Source: Cyanobium sp. NIES-981
GTDB lineage: Bacteria > Cyanobacteriota > Cyanobacteriia > PCC-6307 > Cyanobiaceae
DNA length: 56,067 nucleotides
NCBI GenBank assembly: GCA_945877595.1
Contig: CAMDVN010000009.1
Coordinates: forward strand, 1-56,067
Direction of reading: 5' to 3'
Shown piece after piece: positions 17,665 to 26,835 of this stretch (within the stretch, counting starts at the first letter, position 1; each line of letters starts with the position of its first letter). The translations under genes and the position numbers were made by a program. Below the pieces are notes generated by a model that worked only from the letters and a program-made list of their open reading frames with translations, ran no database searches and was not told the DNA's origin.

Positions 17665-18333
17665 ATGAGGGCCTCCGTCCAGGCCAACCCGCAGGCACCC
17701 ACACGAGAGGTCGTGTTGGACCTCGTGCTGCGCCAGGGGGAGGCCACCGCGGGCGACCTGGCCGAGGCCCTGGGCGTCTCAGTGCAGGTGACCCGCCGGC
17801 ACCTTCGCTCCCTGCAAGACGAAGGCCTTATTGAAGCCAGCCTGGCCGGCGAGGGACCAGGACGGCCCAGCAACCGCTGGCACCTCACCCCAAAGGGACA
17901 GGCCCACTTCCCCGATGGCAGCCAACAATTTGCCTTGGGACTGCTGCAGTCGCTGGCCGGCCATCTGCCTGGAGAGATCCTGCAGGACCTGCTGAAGCAA
18001 CAGGCCCTGCGCCAGGCCCAGGACTATCACGAACGCGTTGGAGACGGCTCACTCGGAGATCGCCTGGCGCGCTTAGTGGAGCTGCGTCGGGCTGAGGGCT
18101 ACGTAGCCGAATGCGTCCCTGATCCCACCCACGCCACCAACAGCTGGGTGATCAGCGAGTTTCATTGCTCCGTGATGCGCATTGCCGAGCAATTCCCCTG
18201 CGTGTGTGACCAGGAACTACAGCTCATTCGCCAAACCTTCCCTGACTGCCATGTGGAGCGGGTGCACTGGCGCCTCGAAGCAGGGCATTCGTGTGGGTTT
18301 CGGCTCACGCCCCAGGCTCGCGATCAGCCTTGA
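17665..18333 (+). CDS. sufR: Iron-sulfur cluster-sensing repressor SufR
   Basis: A DNA-binding repressor of the suf operon that carries an Fe-S cluster and loses repression when clusters are scarce or oxidised. The 222-residue protein has an N-terminal winged helix (VVLDLVLRQGEATAGDLAEA then RRHLRSLQDEGLI) and a C-terminal cysteine set with the exact family spacing C-x12-C-x13-C-x14-C (Cys168, 181, 195, 210), plus extra Cys150 and Cys179. I start at ATG 17665 because the helix-turn-helix begins soon after, as in relatives; the frame is open further upstream into ftrC. It is divergent from ftrC, sharing a gap with a candidate operator, so it is probably autoregulated. Confidence 0.93.
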   Translation: MRASVQANPQAPTREVVLDLVLRQGEATAGDLAEALGVSVQVTRRHLRSLQDEGLIEASLAGEGPGRPSNRWHLTPKGQAHFPDGSQQFALGLLQSLAGHLPGEILQDLLKQQALRQAQDYHERVGDGSLGDRLARLVELRRAEGYVAECVPDPTHATNSWVISEFHCSVMRIAEQFPCVCDQELQLIRQTFPDCHVERVHWRLEAGHSCGFRLTPQARDQP

Positions 18334-18380
18334 ACGGTGGCACCCATCGGAGCGGCCATGGTGCCCTTGAGCCTCGGCCC

Positions 18381-18809
18381 GTGAATCCCCAGCTCGGACC
18401 CCTGAACCCCCAGGAGGTGGCCACTCTGGACGCCACCCTGCTGCCGGTGCTCGAGCGACACCATCTGCGCTTGTTGGCCCACGGCCTGAAAACCCTCCAG
18501 GCCATTGCCGCCAAGAGCCGCCCTGCCCAAACCAGCGGGGATCCGCCGGATCGAGCCGCCACCCTGGGCTGGGTGCTGGAGCAGGCGGAGATTGCCCACG
18601 ACCAAGCGTTTGCAGAGCTCTTCACCGACCAACTCGAGTGCATCGGCCATCAGCTGCTGGAACTGGCCGCGCAGCGAGGCTGCACCGCCCTAAGCCTGAA
18701 TCTGGATGATCTGATCGGATGGGCCCAGCAACAGGCCGATCAACGTCTAGCTACCAAGCCACCAACACCACCCCAAGCAGAGCCAGCACCGCCGCCACAA
18801 GCCCCATAA
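18381..18809 (+). CDS. Conserved hypothetical protein next to sufR
   Basis: A 142-residue soluble protein starting at GTG 18381, 48 bases after sufR and probably co-transcribed with it. It is mostly helical with segments LLPVLERHHLRLLAHGLKTL and DQAFAELFTDQLECIGHQLL, and ends in a proline-rich tail (PPTPPQAEPAPPPQAP). I do not recognise a family. Its 3' end overlaps by about 59 bases the 3' end of the oppositely oriented transporter gene, so the proline-rich tail may simply be read from that overlap. Position beside sufR is the only functional hint. Confidence 0.65.
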   Translation: MNPQLGPLNPQEVATLDATLLPVLERHHLRLLAHGLKTLQAIAAKSRPAQTSGDPPDRAATLGWVLEQAEIAHDQAFAELFTDQLECIGHQLLELAAQRGCTALSLNLDDLIGWAQQQADQRLATKPPTPPQAEPAPPPQAP

Positions 18810-19644
18810 GCCCGGGCCGGTCACCGTCCAGGGGGGCCAGCACCACGGCCATCACCGGCGCCGTGGCCAGCAGCGTTACGGCGAGCGATCCCTGCAGCAA
18901 CGCCAGTGCGGTTTGCTGCAGCACGATGCCGGCCGTGGTGCCCAGCAGGGTGGCTGCCAGCACCAGGGGCCATCGCCGCAGCGAAGGCCTGGGGCCCTGC
19001 CCCCCCAGGGGAGCACCCACGGCCCGGGGGAGACCCGGCAACAGTGGCAGCAGCACCAGGGCAGCAGCACCGAGGCGGATGGTGGCCGCCTGGAGGGGAG
19101 AGACCGGTGCCAAACCCAACGCAAAACGGGCCAGCAGGGCACCCGCACTGCTGCAGACCAGGGCAGCCAGGCCGACCACCACCCCCAGCCGCTGCTCGGC
19201 CGCGCCAGCCAGGGAACCTGCCCCACAGGGCGCCTTCTGCCGAGCCACGAGCAGCACGGCCCCACTCACGAGGGCGATGCCCATCCCTTGGCGCAGGCTG
19301 GGCACCTCGGCCAACAGCGCCGCACCCGCCAAGGCCGTCAGTGCCGGCGCTCCGGCCTCAAGCGTGAGGGTGCGGCGGGTCCCCAGCCGACGCAAGGCGG
19401 CGAAGTAGAGGCTGTCGCCCGCGGCGATGCCCAGCACCCCGCTCAACAACAAAACCCCGATGGCCGGAGCCGCGATCGGCTGAAACAGCAGCAACCCAAT
19501 CGGTAGCTGCAGCGCCAGTGCCAGCAAATTTTTGAGCAGGTTGAGCTGGGGCGCCGTCAGCGACGTTGGCAGCCGTCGCCAGAGGCCACTGGCCACGGTC
19601 CAGCACAAGGCAGCCGCCAGGGCCGCCGCCACGCCCGAAGCCAC
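18751..19644 (-). CDS. EamA/DMT-family membrane transporter
   Basis: A drug/metabolite-transporter superfamily protein of 297 residues with about ten hydrophobic segments arranged as two EamA repeats (roughly residues 5-130 and 150-295). Typical phrases are LSGVLGIAAGDSLYFAALRR with LEAGAPALTALAGAALLAEV in the first repeat and LLGTTAGIVLQQTALALLQG in the second. The substrate is not predictable. It is convergent with the sufR-linked gene and divergent from the bilin lyase; 45 bases separate its start from the lyase start, so they share a small promoter region. Confidence 0.85.
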   Translation of the reverse strand: MASGVAAALAAALCWTVASGLWRRLPTSLTAPQLNLLKNLLALALQLPIGLLLFQPIAAPAIGVLLLSGVLGIAAGDSLYFAALRRLGTRRTLTLEAGAPALTALAGAALLAEVPSLRQGMGIALVSGAVLLVARQKAPCGAGSLAGAAEQRLGVVVGLAALVCSSAGALLARFALGLAPVSPLQAATIRLGAAALVLLPLLPGLPRAVGAPLGGQGPRPSLRRWPLVLAATLLGTTAGIVLQQTALALLQGSLAVTLLATAPVMAVVLAPLDGDRPGLMGLVAAVLALLGVVLVAW

Positions 19645-19689
19645 ATCAACTCAGGCGATGGCCTGCGATCATCGCTGCTGCAGCAACCG

Positions 19690-20331
19690 ATGTGGAGGCC
19701 CGCCGTGAGCATCCCCGATGCCATCAGTTTTTTTCGCCTCAGTTGTGGCCGTTGGCGCTCGCAACGCAGCAGCCACCACCTGCTTCATCGCCGAGCTGAA
19801 GCCGGTGGATCCCTAATTGTGGTGGAAGACTTGTTGGCGAGCGATCCCCGGCTTGCGGCCATTGCGACGCTGCACGGCCACAGTCCATCGGCCCTTGTGG
19901 GGGGCTGTCGTGTGCGCTGGAGCGGCTCGATGGCCTGGGACAAGGCCGGTGAAGCCCACGAGGGGGAGAGTGTCTTCGGCCTGATCCCCACCGATGACCA
20001 GGGCCGCGAAGGCCTGCTGCTGCGCGATCGGGGCTATGCCGAAACAGCACCTGTTGCCGGACATTTCGCCATGGATGAGCGCGATGGCCTGCTGCTCACC
20101 ACCGGCTACGAAACCATGAGCAGCCTCGAGCGCTTCAGCTTCGCCGGGCCCAATGTGCGGCTGCGAACCAGCACGGTGGAGGGACTCTCCAATACGGCGT
20201 CGTTCTGCGTTGAGACCCGCCTCAGTGACGCCCATGGGAAGGACGCTGGCCCCGCCCTGGCAGGCCAGCCCCGGCAGCAGCCAACCAGCCCGTTGATGAC
20301 AGGGGTTGCCCTGTCGGTCCTGGGCTGGTGA
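19690..20331 (+). CDS. cpcS: Phycobiliprotein chromophore lyase, CpcS/CpeS family
   Basis: A lipocalin-fold lyase that attaches phycocyanobilin to a cysteine (usually position 82/84) of phycobiliprotein subunits. The 213-residue protein matches the CpcS-III pattern throughout: FFRLSCGRWRSQRSSHHLL near the start, ALVGGCRVRWSGSMAWD in the middle, LLLRDRGYAETAPVAGHFAM, LTTGYETMSSLERFSFAGPN and ASFCVETRLSD. A C-terminal tail of about 35 residues is extra. An in-frame GTG at 19705 is an alternative start that would bring the conserved region nearer the N-terminus. Together with CpcG downstream it shows that the organism builds phycobilisomes. Confidence 0.88.
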   Translation: MWRPAVSIPDAISFFRLSCGRWRSQRSSHHLLHRRAEAGGSLIVVEDLLASDPRLAAIATLHGHSPSALVGGCRVRWSGSMAWDKAGEAHEGESVFGLIPTDDQGREGLLLRDRGYAETAPVAGHFAMDERDGLLLTTGYETMSSLERFSFAGPNVRLRTSTVEGLSNTASFCVETRLSDAHGKDAGPALAGQPRQQPTSPLMTGVALSVLGW

Positions 20332-20432
20332 CCCCCCTTCGGAACGTTACGGACTGTGAGCCCTGCCGACCCGAGCCGAACCCAGGCCGGGTGGGGCTTC
20401 TACCATCTCACTCGACGAATGCTTGAGTTCGC

Positions 20433-21194
20433 GTGGCCTTGCCGCTCCTGACGTACGCACCCACTACCCAGAACTCACGTGTTTACGCGTTGCGGGTGGG
20501 TTCAGACGAGGATCCCAAGGCCGTGTCGATGGACAAGGCCTTGGATCGTGAAGATCAAAACTTCCTGATCGAAGCGGCCTACCGCCAAATTTTCTTCCAC
20601 GCCTTCAAGGTTGACCGGGATCGCACCCTGGAATCCCAGCTGCGTGATGGCCAGATCACTGTGCGCGATTTCATTCGCTCCCTGTGCCTTTCCGACACGT
20701 TCACCCGCAGCTTTTACAACCTCAACAACAACTACAGGGTGGCCCGCCACCTCGTCGAGAAGCTCTTGGGCCGTCGGACGCACGGTAAATCCGAGGAGAT
20801 CGCCTGGTCTGCCGTGCTGATGACCCGGGGTGTCAAAGGGATGGTCGACGACATCCTCGACAGCCAGGAGTACCTGGATGCGTTCGGCTATGACACCGTT
20901 CCTTACCACCGCAACCGGGTTGTGGGGTCAAGGGATCTTGGTGAAACTCCTTTCAACATCACCAGCCCCCGCTACGACGCCTATCACCGCGGCATCCTTG
21001 GTTTCCCTCAAGTCGTCTACACAGGCACCGCCAAGGCCTATCCCGAACGGGCCCGGCAACGCCGGGGTGGATTTCCCGAGGATTACCTCTCCTGGGTGCG
21101 CAGCATGCCCGCCATGCGCTCCAGCGCCGGCGCCGCTGGCAGCACCAACATGGACTACCTGGCCAAGGTGCCCTACCGCAGCATTGGCCGCTGA
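20433..21194 (+). CDS. cpcG: Phycobilisome rod-core linker CpcG
   Basis: The linker that joins phycocyanin rods to the allophycocyanin core in the thylakoid-bound antenna. The 253-residue protein begins ALPLLTYAPTTQNSRV, the CpcG N-terminus, and contains the Pfam PBS-linker domain (about 30-160) with EAAYRQIFFHAFKVDRDRTL, SDTFTRSFYNLNNNYRVARH and DDILDSQEYLDAFGYDTVPY. The tail after about 190 is basic and short. The start is GTG at 20433. It stands alone and is followed by a strong rho-independent terminator, so it is probably monocistronic. Confidence 0.95.
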   Translation: MALPLLTYAPTTQNSRVYALRVGSDEDPKAVSMDKALDREDQNFLIEAAYRQIFFHAFKVDRDRTLESQLRDGQITVRDFIRSLCLSDTFTRSFYNLNNNYRVARHLVEKLLGRRTHGKSEEIAWSAVLMTRGVKGMVDDILDSQEYLDAFGYDTVPYHRNRVVGSRDLGETPFNITSPRYDAYHRGILGFPQVVYTGTAKAYPERARQRRGGFPEDYLSWVRSMPAMRSSAGAAGSTNMDYLAKVPYRSIGR

Positions 21195-21240
21195 ATCGGC
21201 AGCCCTAAAGCTCCGAGCTCCAAGCCCCATGATCACCAGG

Positions 21241-21266
21241 CGACGCCCACCAGCGTCGCTTTTTTA
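21241..21266 (+). terminator. Rho-independent terminator after cpcG
   Basis: A GCGACGC/GCGTCGC stem (21241-21247 with 21254-21260), six-base loop and six T residues (21261-21266), 46 bases after the cpcG stop codon. This is a textbook intrinsic terminator. Confidence 0.88.
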
Positions 21267-21270
21267 TGGC

Positions 21271-21298
21271 CTTCCGCTGGCCCCGGCCAGCGGAAGGC
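21271..21298. other. Perfect 13-bp hairpin after the cpcG terminator
   Basis: CCTTCCGCTGGCC (21271-21283) and its exact reverse complement (21286-21298) are separated by two bases. There is no T-run on either side. It could protect the mRNA end, back up the terminator or form a cruciform; sequence alone does not decide. Confidence 0.6.
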
Positions 21299-21381
21299 GT
21301 CAGTGGATGCTGACCACACCAACAGCTTCGGCTCAGAAATGGGAAAGTCTTCCAGACTGATCCCAAACGAAATCGGTAGCT

Positions 21382-22467
21382 ATGAGCCAGACACTCTCTT
21401 CCTTGGCCATGATGACCCTTAGGCAGCTGCGCCAGGTGGCCAGCGACCTGGGTGTGAGCCTCTACAGCCGCAAGTCCAAGGAGGAGCTGATGGATGCCAT
21501 CAGCACCAGGCAACCCGACGCCCCCAGCCTTCGCTCGATGGAGGCTGATCTCCCACCGGCACCTCGGCCCTCGGCCGAGACCCACGTGGTCTTTTTGCCC
21601 AGAGATCCCCAATGGGCTTACGTGTTCTGGGAGATTTCCGAGGCAGATCGAGAGCAAGCTCTCAGTGCCGGAGCGACCCAGCTGTGCCTGCGGGTTGCCG
21701 ACGTCACCAACCTGGCGCCCGGCTCAGCCCACCCCCACACCATGCAAGAAGTTGTGGTCGATAGCCATGCCACCGAATGGTATTTACCGGTGCCACTGAG
21801 CGATCGCGACTATCGCGTTGAACTGGGCTACCGCAAGGCCGGTGCCGCCGGCTGGATTTCGCTGGCCTTCTCGGCGGTCGCACGGGTCCCGGCCCTGCAC
21901 CCCAGCGAGCAGATCCTCGATCAGTTCGTGCCCTTCTCCCTCGATGCAACGCCCACCAGCTTTCCTGCTGGTGCCGCCACCGCCACCCCCATGGTGGAGC
22001 CTGCCGATACAGGTCTGCACGAGCGCCTCTACCAAACTGCCACCTCGCGCTGGCGCCAGCTGGGCCGGGGTTCTGAGGCCTTCCATGAGATGGAGGAAGG
22101 CCTGATCGGGGCCCCTGGCAGGATCAATGCCTCAGGTGCCGGCATCTGGGCCAGTGGCCGCAATGAATCTGGTGCTGGTCTGGTTCCCCGTCAGCGATCC
22201 TTCTGGCTCGTGGCCGATGCCGAGTTGATCGTTTACGGCGCCACCGATCCGGCGGCCCGCCTCACCATCGGGGAGGAAGAAGTTCCCCTCTCTGCCGACG
22301 GCACCTTCCGCATCCAAGTGCCCTTCAGGGATGGCGAGCAGCTCTATCCCATCAAGGCCGTGGCCGCCGATGGGGAGCAGAAGCGCAACATCACCCTGGC
22401 CTTCAGCCGCACGACCCCCGACGACAACAGCAACCCAGCCGACAAGGCGGTGCCCGAATGGTTCTGA
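21382..22467 (+). CDS. DUF4912 protein with Rho-N/SAP-like N-terminus
   Basis: A 361-residue cytosolic protein of unknown function. Residues 8-42 (MMTLRQLRQVASDLGVSLYS then KSKEELMDAI) form a Rho N-terminal or SAP-like helix-extended-loop-helix motif that often binds nucleic acid. Residues about 67-190 contain the DUF4912 core with VVFLPRDPQWAYVFWEISEA and the later SDRDYRVELGYR strand. A second, weaker copy of the pattern (QRSFWLVADAELIVYGATDP) occurs near 270-310, as in many cyanobacterial relatives. The C-terminus overlaps the next small gene by 10 bases. The SAP part suggests nucleic-acid contact, but no role is established. Confidence 0.82.
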   Translation: MSQTLSSLAMMTLRQLRQVASDLGVSLYSRKSKEELMDAISTRQPDAPSLRSMEADLPPAPRPSAETHVVFLPRDPQWAYVFWEISEADREQALSAGATQLCLRVADVTNLAPGSAHPHTMQEVVVDSHATEWYLPVPLSDRDYRVELGYRKAGAAGWISLAFSAVARVPALHPSEQILDQFVPFSLDATPTSFPAGAATATPMVEPADTGLHERLYQTATSRWRQLGRGSEAFHEMEEGLIGAPGRINASGAGIWASGRNESGAGLVPRQRSFWLVADAELIVYGATDPAARLTIGEEEVPLSADGTFRIQVPFRDGEQLYPIKAVAADGEQKRNITLAFSRTTPDDNSNPADKAVPEWF

Positions 22468-22640
22468 AGCGCGTCTTGGTGGCCTCCACTCCCTTGCTTG
22501 GGGCCATCGCCTTTCCAGTGATCGTGCCCCTGTTGATGGTGCGACTCAACATCACAGCCAGCGTGCTCGGTGCTGTGGTGATCGCCACCCTGTGGTTCGT
22601 AGCCATGCTGCGAACCGCCGAAATGCCAGGTCATCACTGA
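22458..22640 (+). CDS. Small two-helix membrane protein
   Basis: A 60-residue protein whose ATG lies inside the end of the DUF4912 gene (10-base overlap), so translation is probably coupled. It is almost entirely two hydrophobic segments, LLGAIAFPVIVPLLMVRL and ASVLGAVVIATLWFVAMLR, with a positively charged N-terminus (MVLKR). I do not recognise the family. Similar small membrane proteins follow DUF4912 genes is not something I can verify here. Confidence 0.65.
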   Translation: MVLKRVLVASTPLLGAIAFPVIVPLLMVRLNITASVLGAVVIATLWFVAMLRTAEMPGHH

Positions 22641-22680
22641 TGCCCTGATGCTGTGGGAACGCTGAAGCATCCCTCAGCCA

Positions 22681-24159
22681 TTGCGCTCCATGGCTCCGAT
22701 TCCGGCCCTGCCGTTTAACCCGTTGACACAGCTCGGCCTAGGGGGGATTCCCTCTAGGCCGTTTGTTTTAAGGCAGAGCCGCCGCTGGGCTGTGTTGCTA
22801 TCGGCCCTGCTGATGGCCGGCTGTTCAGCCCAGGCTCGTCTTGAAGGTCGGGCAGCGGCCCAACGCCCATTGCCTCCCGGCATTGAGGTGGCCTTCAACC
22901 ACCGGCCCACCTCCCGCTACCGCAGCCCGATCACCGGCCAATGGCGCCAGGGTGATGACCTCGAGGCGCTGGTGCTGCAGAGCATCGAGCAGGCGGAGCG
23001 CCAGATTCTGGTGGCGGTCCAGGAGTTGTCGTTGCCCCGCATCGCCACAGCCCTGGTTCGCAAACACCGGCAGGGTCTCGACGTGCGGGTGGTGCTGGAA
23101 AACACCTACAGCACCCCTTGGAGCCAGCAACACCCCGCCGGTCTCAGCAGCCACCTGCGCCGCCGCAACGCCCAGCTCCAACAACTGGGCTGGGGCGATG
23201 CGGTCTTGATCCTGCAGCGCGGCGGTGTGGGCCTGATCGATGACACCGCCGATGGCAGTGCAGGCAGCGGCTTAATGCACCACAAATTCATGGTGATTGA
23301 TGGCCGCATGGTGGTGACAGGCTCAGCCAACTTCACCCCCTCATGCATCCATGGCGATCCCGAAGATCCCCGCACCCGGGGGAATGCCAACCATCTGCTG
23401 CGGCTGCAGAGCCCCGAGCTTGCGGCAAGCTTCCAGGCCGAGTTTGCGCGCCTCTGGGGCGATGGGCCGGGCGGTCTACCCAACAGCCGTTTCGGCATCG
23501 GCAAAGAGGGCGGTGGGGTGCAAACCGCCAGCGTGTCCGGCACACCGGTGCAGGTGCTGTTTGCACCCCACCGACGCAGCGATCCCAACCAAGGCCTGGC
23601 CTGGCTCGAGGCTCTGCTCAACAGCACCAACGACAGCCTGGATCTGAACCTGTTTGTATTTTCTGCCCAGAACCTCGCCAATCGGCTCCAGCAACTGCAC
23701 GCCCGCGGCGTGCAGATCCGGCTGCTGGCCGACCCCGGCTTTGCCAACCGAAGCTTTAGCGAAACCCTCGATTTGCTCGGCGAATCGCTGCCGGATCAGG
23801 GCTGCAAACTGGAAACCAGCAACCGACCTTGGAGCCGAGCGATCGCAGCCGTTGGCACCCCGCGCCTGCGCCCTGGCGACAAACTTCACCACAAAGTCGC
23901 CGTGATTGATGCCAGGCGCGTGATCACCGGCAGTTTCAATTGGAGCCCCAGCGCTGCCCATCAAAACGACGAGACCCTGCTAGTGATCGACTCGCCCGCC
24001 CTAGCCGCCCATTTCAGCGATGAAATGAACCAGCTTTGGCGGGGCGCCGAGCTGGGGGTGACCGCCCGACTGCAACGCAAGCTGGAGAAGCAGCGGCTCA
24101 AGTGCGGTAGCGGCAGCCCAAGAGTGGCCCAGGCTGAAGGGCAGCCGGGTGCTTTTTAG
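22681..24159 (+). CDS. Phospholipase D-like lipoprotein
   Basis: A 492-residue member of the phospholipase D superfamily with two catalytic HxKxxxxD motifs: HHKFMVIDGRMVVTGSANF (about residue 200) and HHKVAVIDARRVITGSFNW (about 402). Each half also has the partner strand. A lipobox LLMAGC (Cys48) after a hydrophobic stretch suggests a lipoprotein at the cell envelope. Substrates in this family range from cardiolipin precursors to nucleic acids, so function is open. The start is doubtful: TTG 22681 and ATG 22690 are the only starts with room for a charged n-region, but a terminator-like hairpin lies at 22735-22770 inside that leader. Confidence 0.82.
   Translation: MRSMAPIPALPFNPLTQLGLGGIPSRPFVLRQSRRWAVLLSALLMAGCSAQARLEGRAAAQRPLPPGIEVAFNHRPTSRYRSPITGQWRQGDDLEALVLQSIEQAERQILVAVQELSLPRIATALVRKHRQGLDVRVVLENTYSTPWSQQHPAGLSSHLRRRNAQLQQLGWGDAVLILQRGGVGLIDDTADGSAGSGLMHHKFMVIDGRMVVTGSANFTPSCIHGDPEDPRTRGNANHLLRLQSPELAASFQAEFARLWGDGPGGLPNSRFGIGKEGGGVQTASVSGTPVQVLFAPHRRSDPNQGLAWLEALLNSTNDSLDLNLFVFSAQNLANRLQQLHARGVQIRLLADPGFANRSFSETLDLLGESLPDQGCKLETSNRPWSRAIAAVGTPRLRPGDKLHHKVAVIDARRVITGSFNWSPSAAHQNDETLLVIDSPALAAHFSDEMNQLWRGAELGVTARLQRKLEKQRLKCGSGSPRVAQAEGQPGAF
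22735..22770 (+). terminator. Terminator-like hairpin within the PLD leader
   Basis: GGCCTAG (22735-22741) pairs with CTAGGCC (22754-22760); the stem extends through a G-T wobble and three G-C pairs to a GATT loop, 11 pairs in all. It is followed by GTTTGTTTTA. It lies 95 bases after the stop of the small membrane protein gene, fitting a terminator of the DUF4912 operon, yet it is also inside the apparent N-terminal coding region of the next gene. Confidence 0.65.
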
Positions 24160-24186
24160 GGGCCAGCCTCCCAGTTGTGGCAGATT

Positions 24187-24462
24187 ATGGCTGCACGTCG
24201 ACACGCAAGGCGCACCGCAGTGGATCCCCAAACGGCCTCTCGCATCCACGGCCCCACCCTGGATGCTATTCAACTGATGCTGCGGGATCTTCACACCCGC
24301 CACGACGAGATTCGGCACCGGGCCGCCTTTCGGGGCTGCACCAAGGAACTTCTGGCGGTCCAGCAGGAGCTCGTCGATTATCTGCTCGCCAAAAAGAGCA
24401 GTCTTCAGGGCCAGCACGGCGAGGGGGGAGAGCCCACCCGCAACTACAACTCCTTTGTTTAG
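24187..24462 (+). CDS. Small conserved hypothetical protein
   Basis: A 91-residue basic soluble protein from ATG 24187. It contains a helical central part (DAIQLMLRDLHTRHDEIRHR then ELLAVQQELVDYLLAKKSS) and one cysteine in FRGCTKEL. I do not recognise a family. It lies 27 bases after the phospholipase D-like gene and 5 bases before the next start, so these genes may form one transcript. A start 12 bases upstream is in frame but less likely. Confidence 0.6.
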   Translation: MAARRHARRTAVDPQTASRIHGPTLDAIQLMLRDLHTRHDEIRHRAAFRGCTKELLAVQQELVDYLLAKKSSLQGQHGEGGEPTRNYNSFV

Positions 24463-24467
24463 AGCCG

Positions 24468-25082
24468 ATGCGGCGACCCATGCTGAGCCCAAGAAACCTG
24501 CGCTGCATCGCGTTGTGGTGGCACCCATCCGCAACAGAGGCCCCGCATCTTGGGGCATCACGGTCGAGGGCATCACAGTGGAGGGCATCACGGTGGAGGG
24601 CATCTGGACGGAGGGCAACCGGACGGTGGCTGGCCTCAGCCTGGATCGCTGCTGCAGGGCTGGGAGCGCTGCCGGTCAAGGCCCAGCCGACTCCCCAGCT
24701 GGACCCCAACAGCTTCCCCACCACTGAGATGTTTCGCAAGCTGCAGCTTCTGACCATCAACTGCGGCCGCGAAAACACCGAGCAGGCCTGCCAAAGCGCC
24801 CGGGTCATGGCCGATCCCCTGATGGACCATCCGCGTTTGCCAGCAGCCTGCAAAGACACCATCTGGGCCATCCGGGAGCGGTCCGTGCCAGCTGCCAAGA
24901 ACAGCTTCGAACGGCGCGAGCAGCTCAACCGCTTCGGCAGTGACTTGATGGCACTCTGCAAACCGGCCGCCAAACCCGTGGGCACGAGCGCCCAACCATC
25001 GCAAGACGGGGAGAAAAAGAGCGGCGGACTCGGCGGCTTTCTCAAGGGCCTGGGGATCGGGGGCAACACCAACAAACCCTGA
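24468..25082 (+). CDS. Secreted protein with repeat-expanded signal n-region
   Basis: A 204-residue protein of unknown function. The mature part, from about residue 70, contains FRKLQLLTINCGRENTEQAC, ARVMADPLMDHPRLPAACKD and RFGSDLMALC, with four cysteines likely to pair in the periplasm, and ends GGLGGFLKGLGIGG. The hydrophobic core WLASAWIAAAGLGALPVKAQ is a normal Sec signal, but it is preceded by about 55 residues, including five copies of a pentapeptide close to R-A-S-x-W encoded by 15-bp repeats (24553-24627). No internal ATG or GTG between the repeats and the core gives a better start. Confidence 0.65.
   Translation: MRRPMLSPRNLRCIALWWHPSATEAPHLGASRSRASQWRASRWRASGRRATGRWLASAWIAAAGLGALPVKAQPTPQLDPNSFPTTEMFRKLQLLTINCGRENTEQACQSARVMADPLMDHPRLPAACKDTIWAIRERSVPAAKNSFERREQLNRFGSDLMALCKPAAKPVGTSAQPSQDGEKKSGGLGGFLKGLGIGGNTNKP
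24553..24627 (+). repeat. 15-bp tandem repeat, five imperfect copies
   Basis: Units near GGGCATCACGGTGGA start at 24553, 24568, 24583, 24598 and 24613; the first three differ by one or two bases, the last two are more diverged. The period is a multiple of three, so copy number can change without shifting the frame of the secreted protein in which it lies. Confidence 0.85.
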
Positions 25083-25137
25083 TCCCCTCGCGGCCAGTGT
25101 GTCGACAGAGCAGGGTTAATTTGGTGCCCCGACGTGA

Positions 25138-26817
<1,680 letters not shown>

Positions 26818-26835
26818 CTCAGGGCGGATTCTCAA

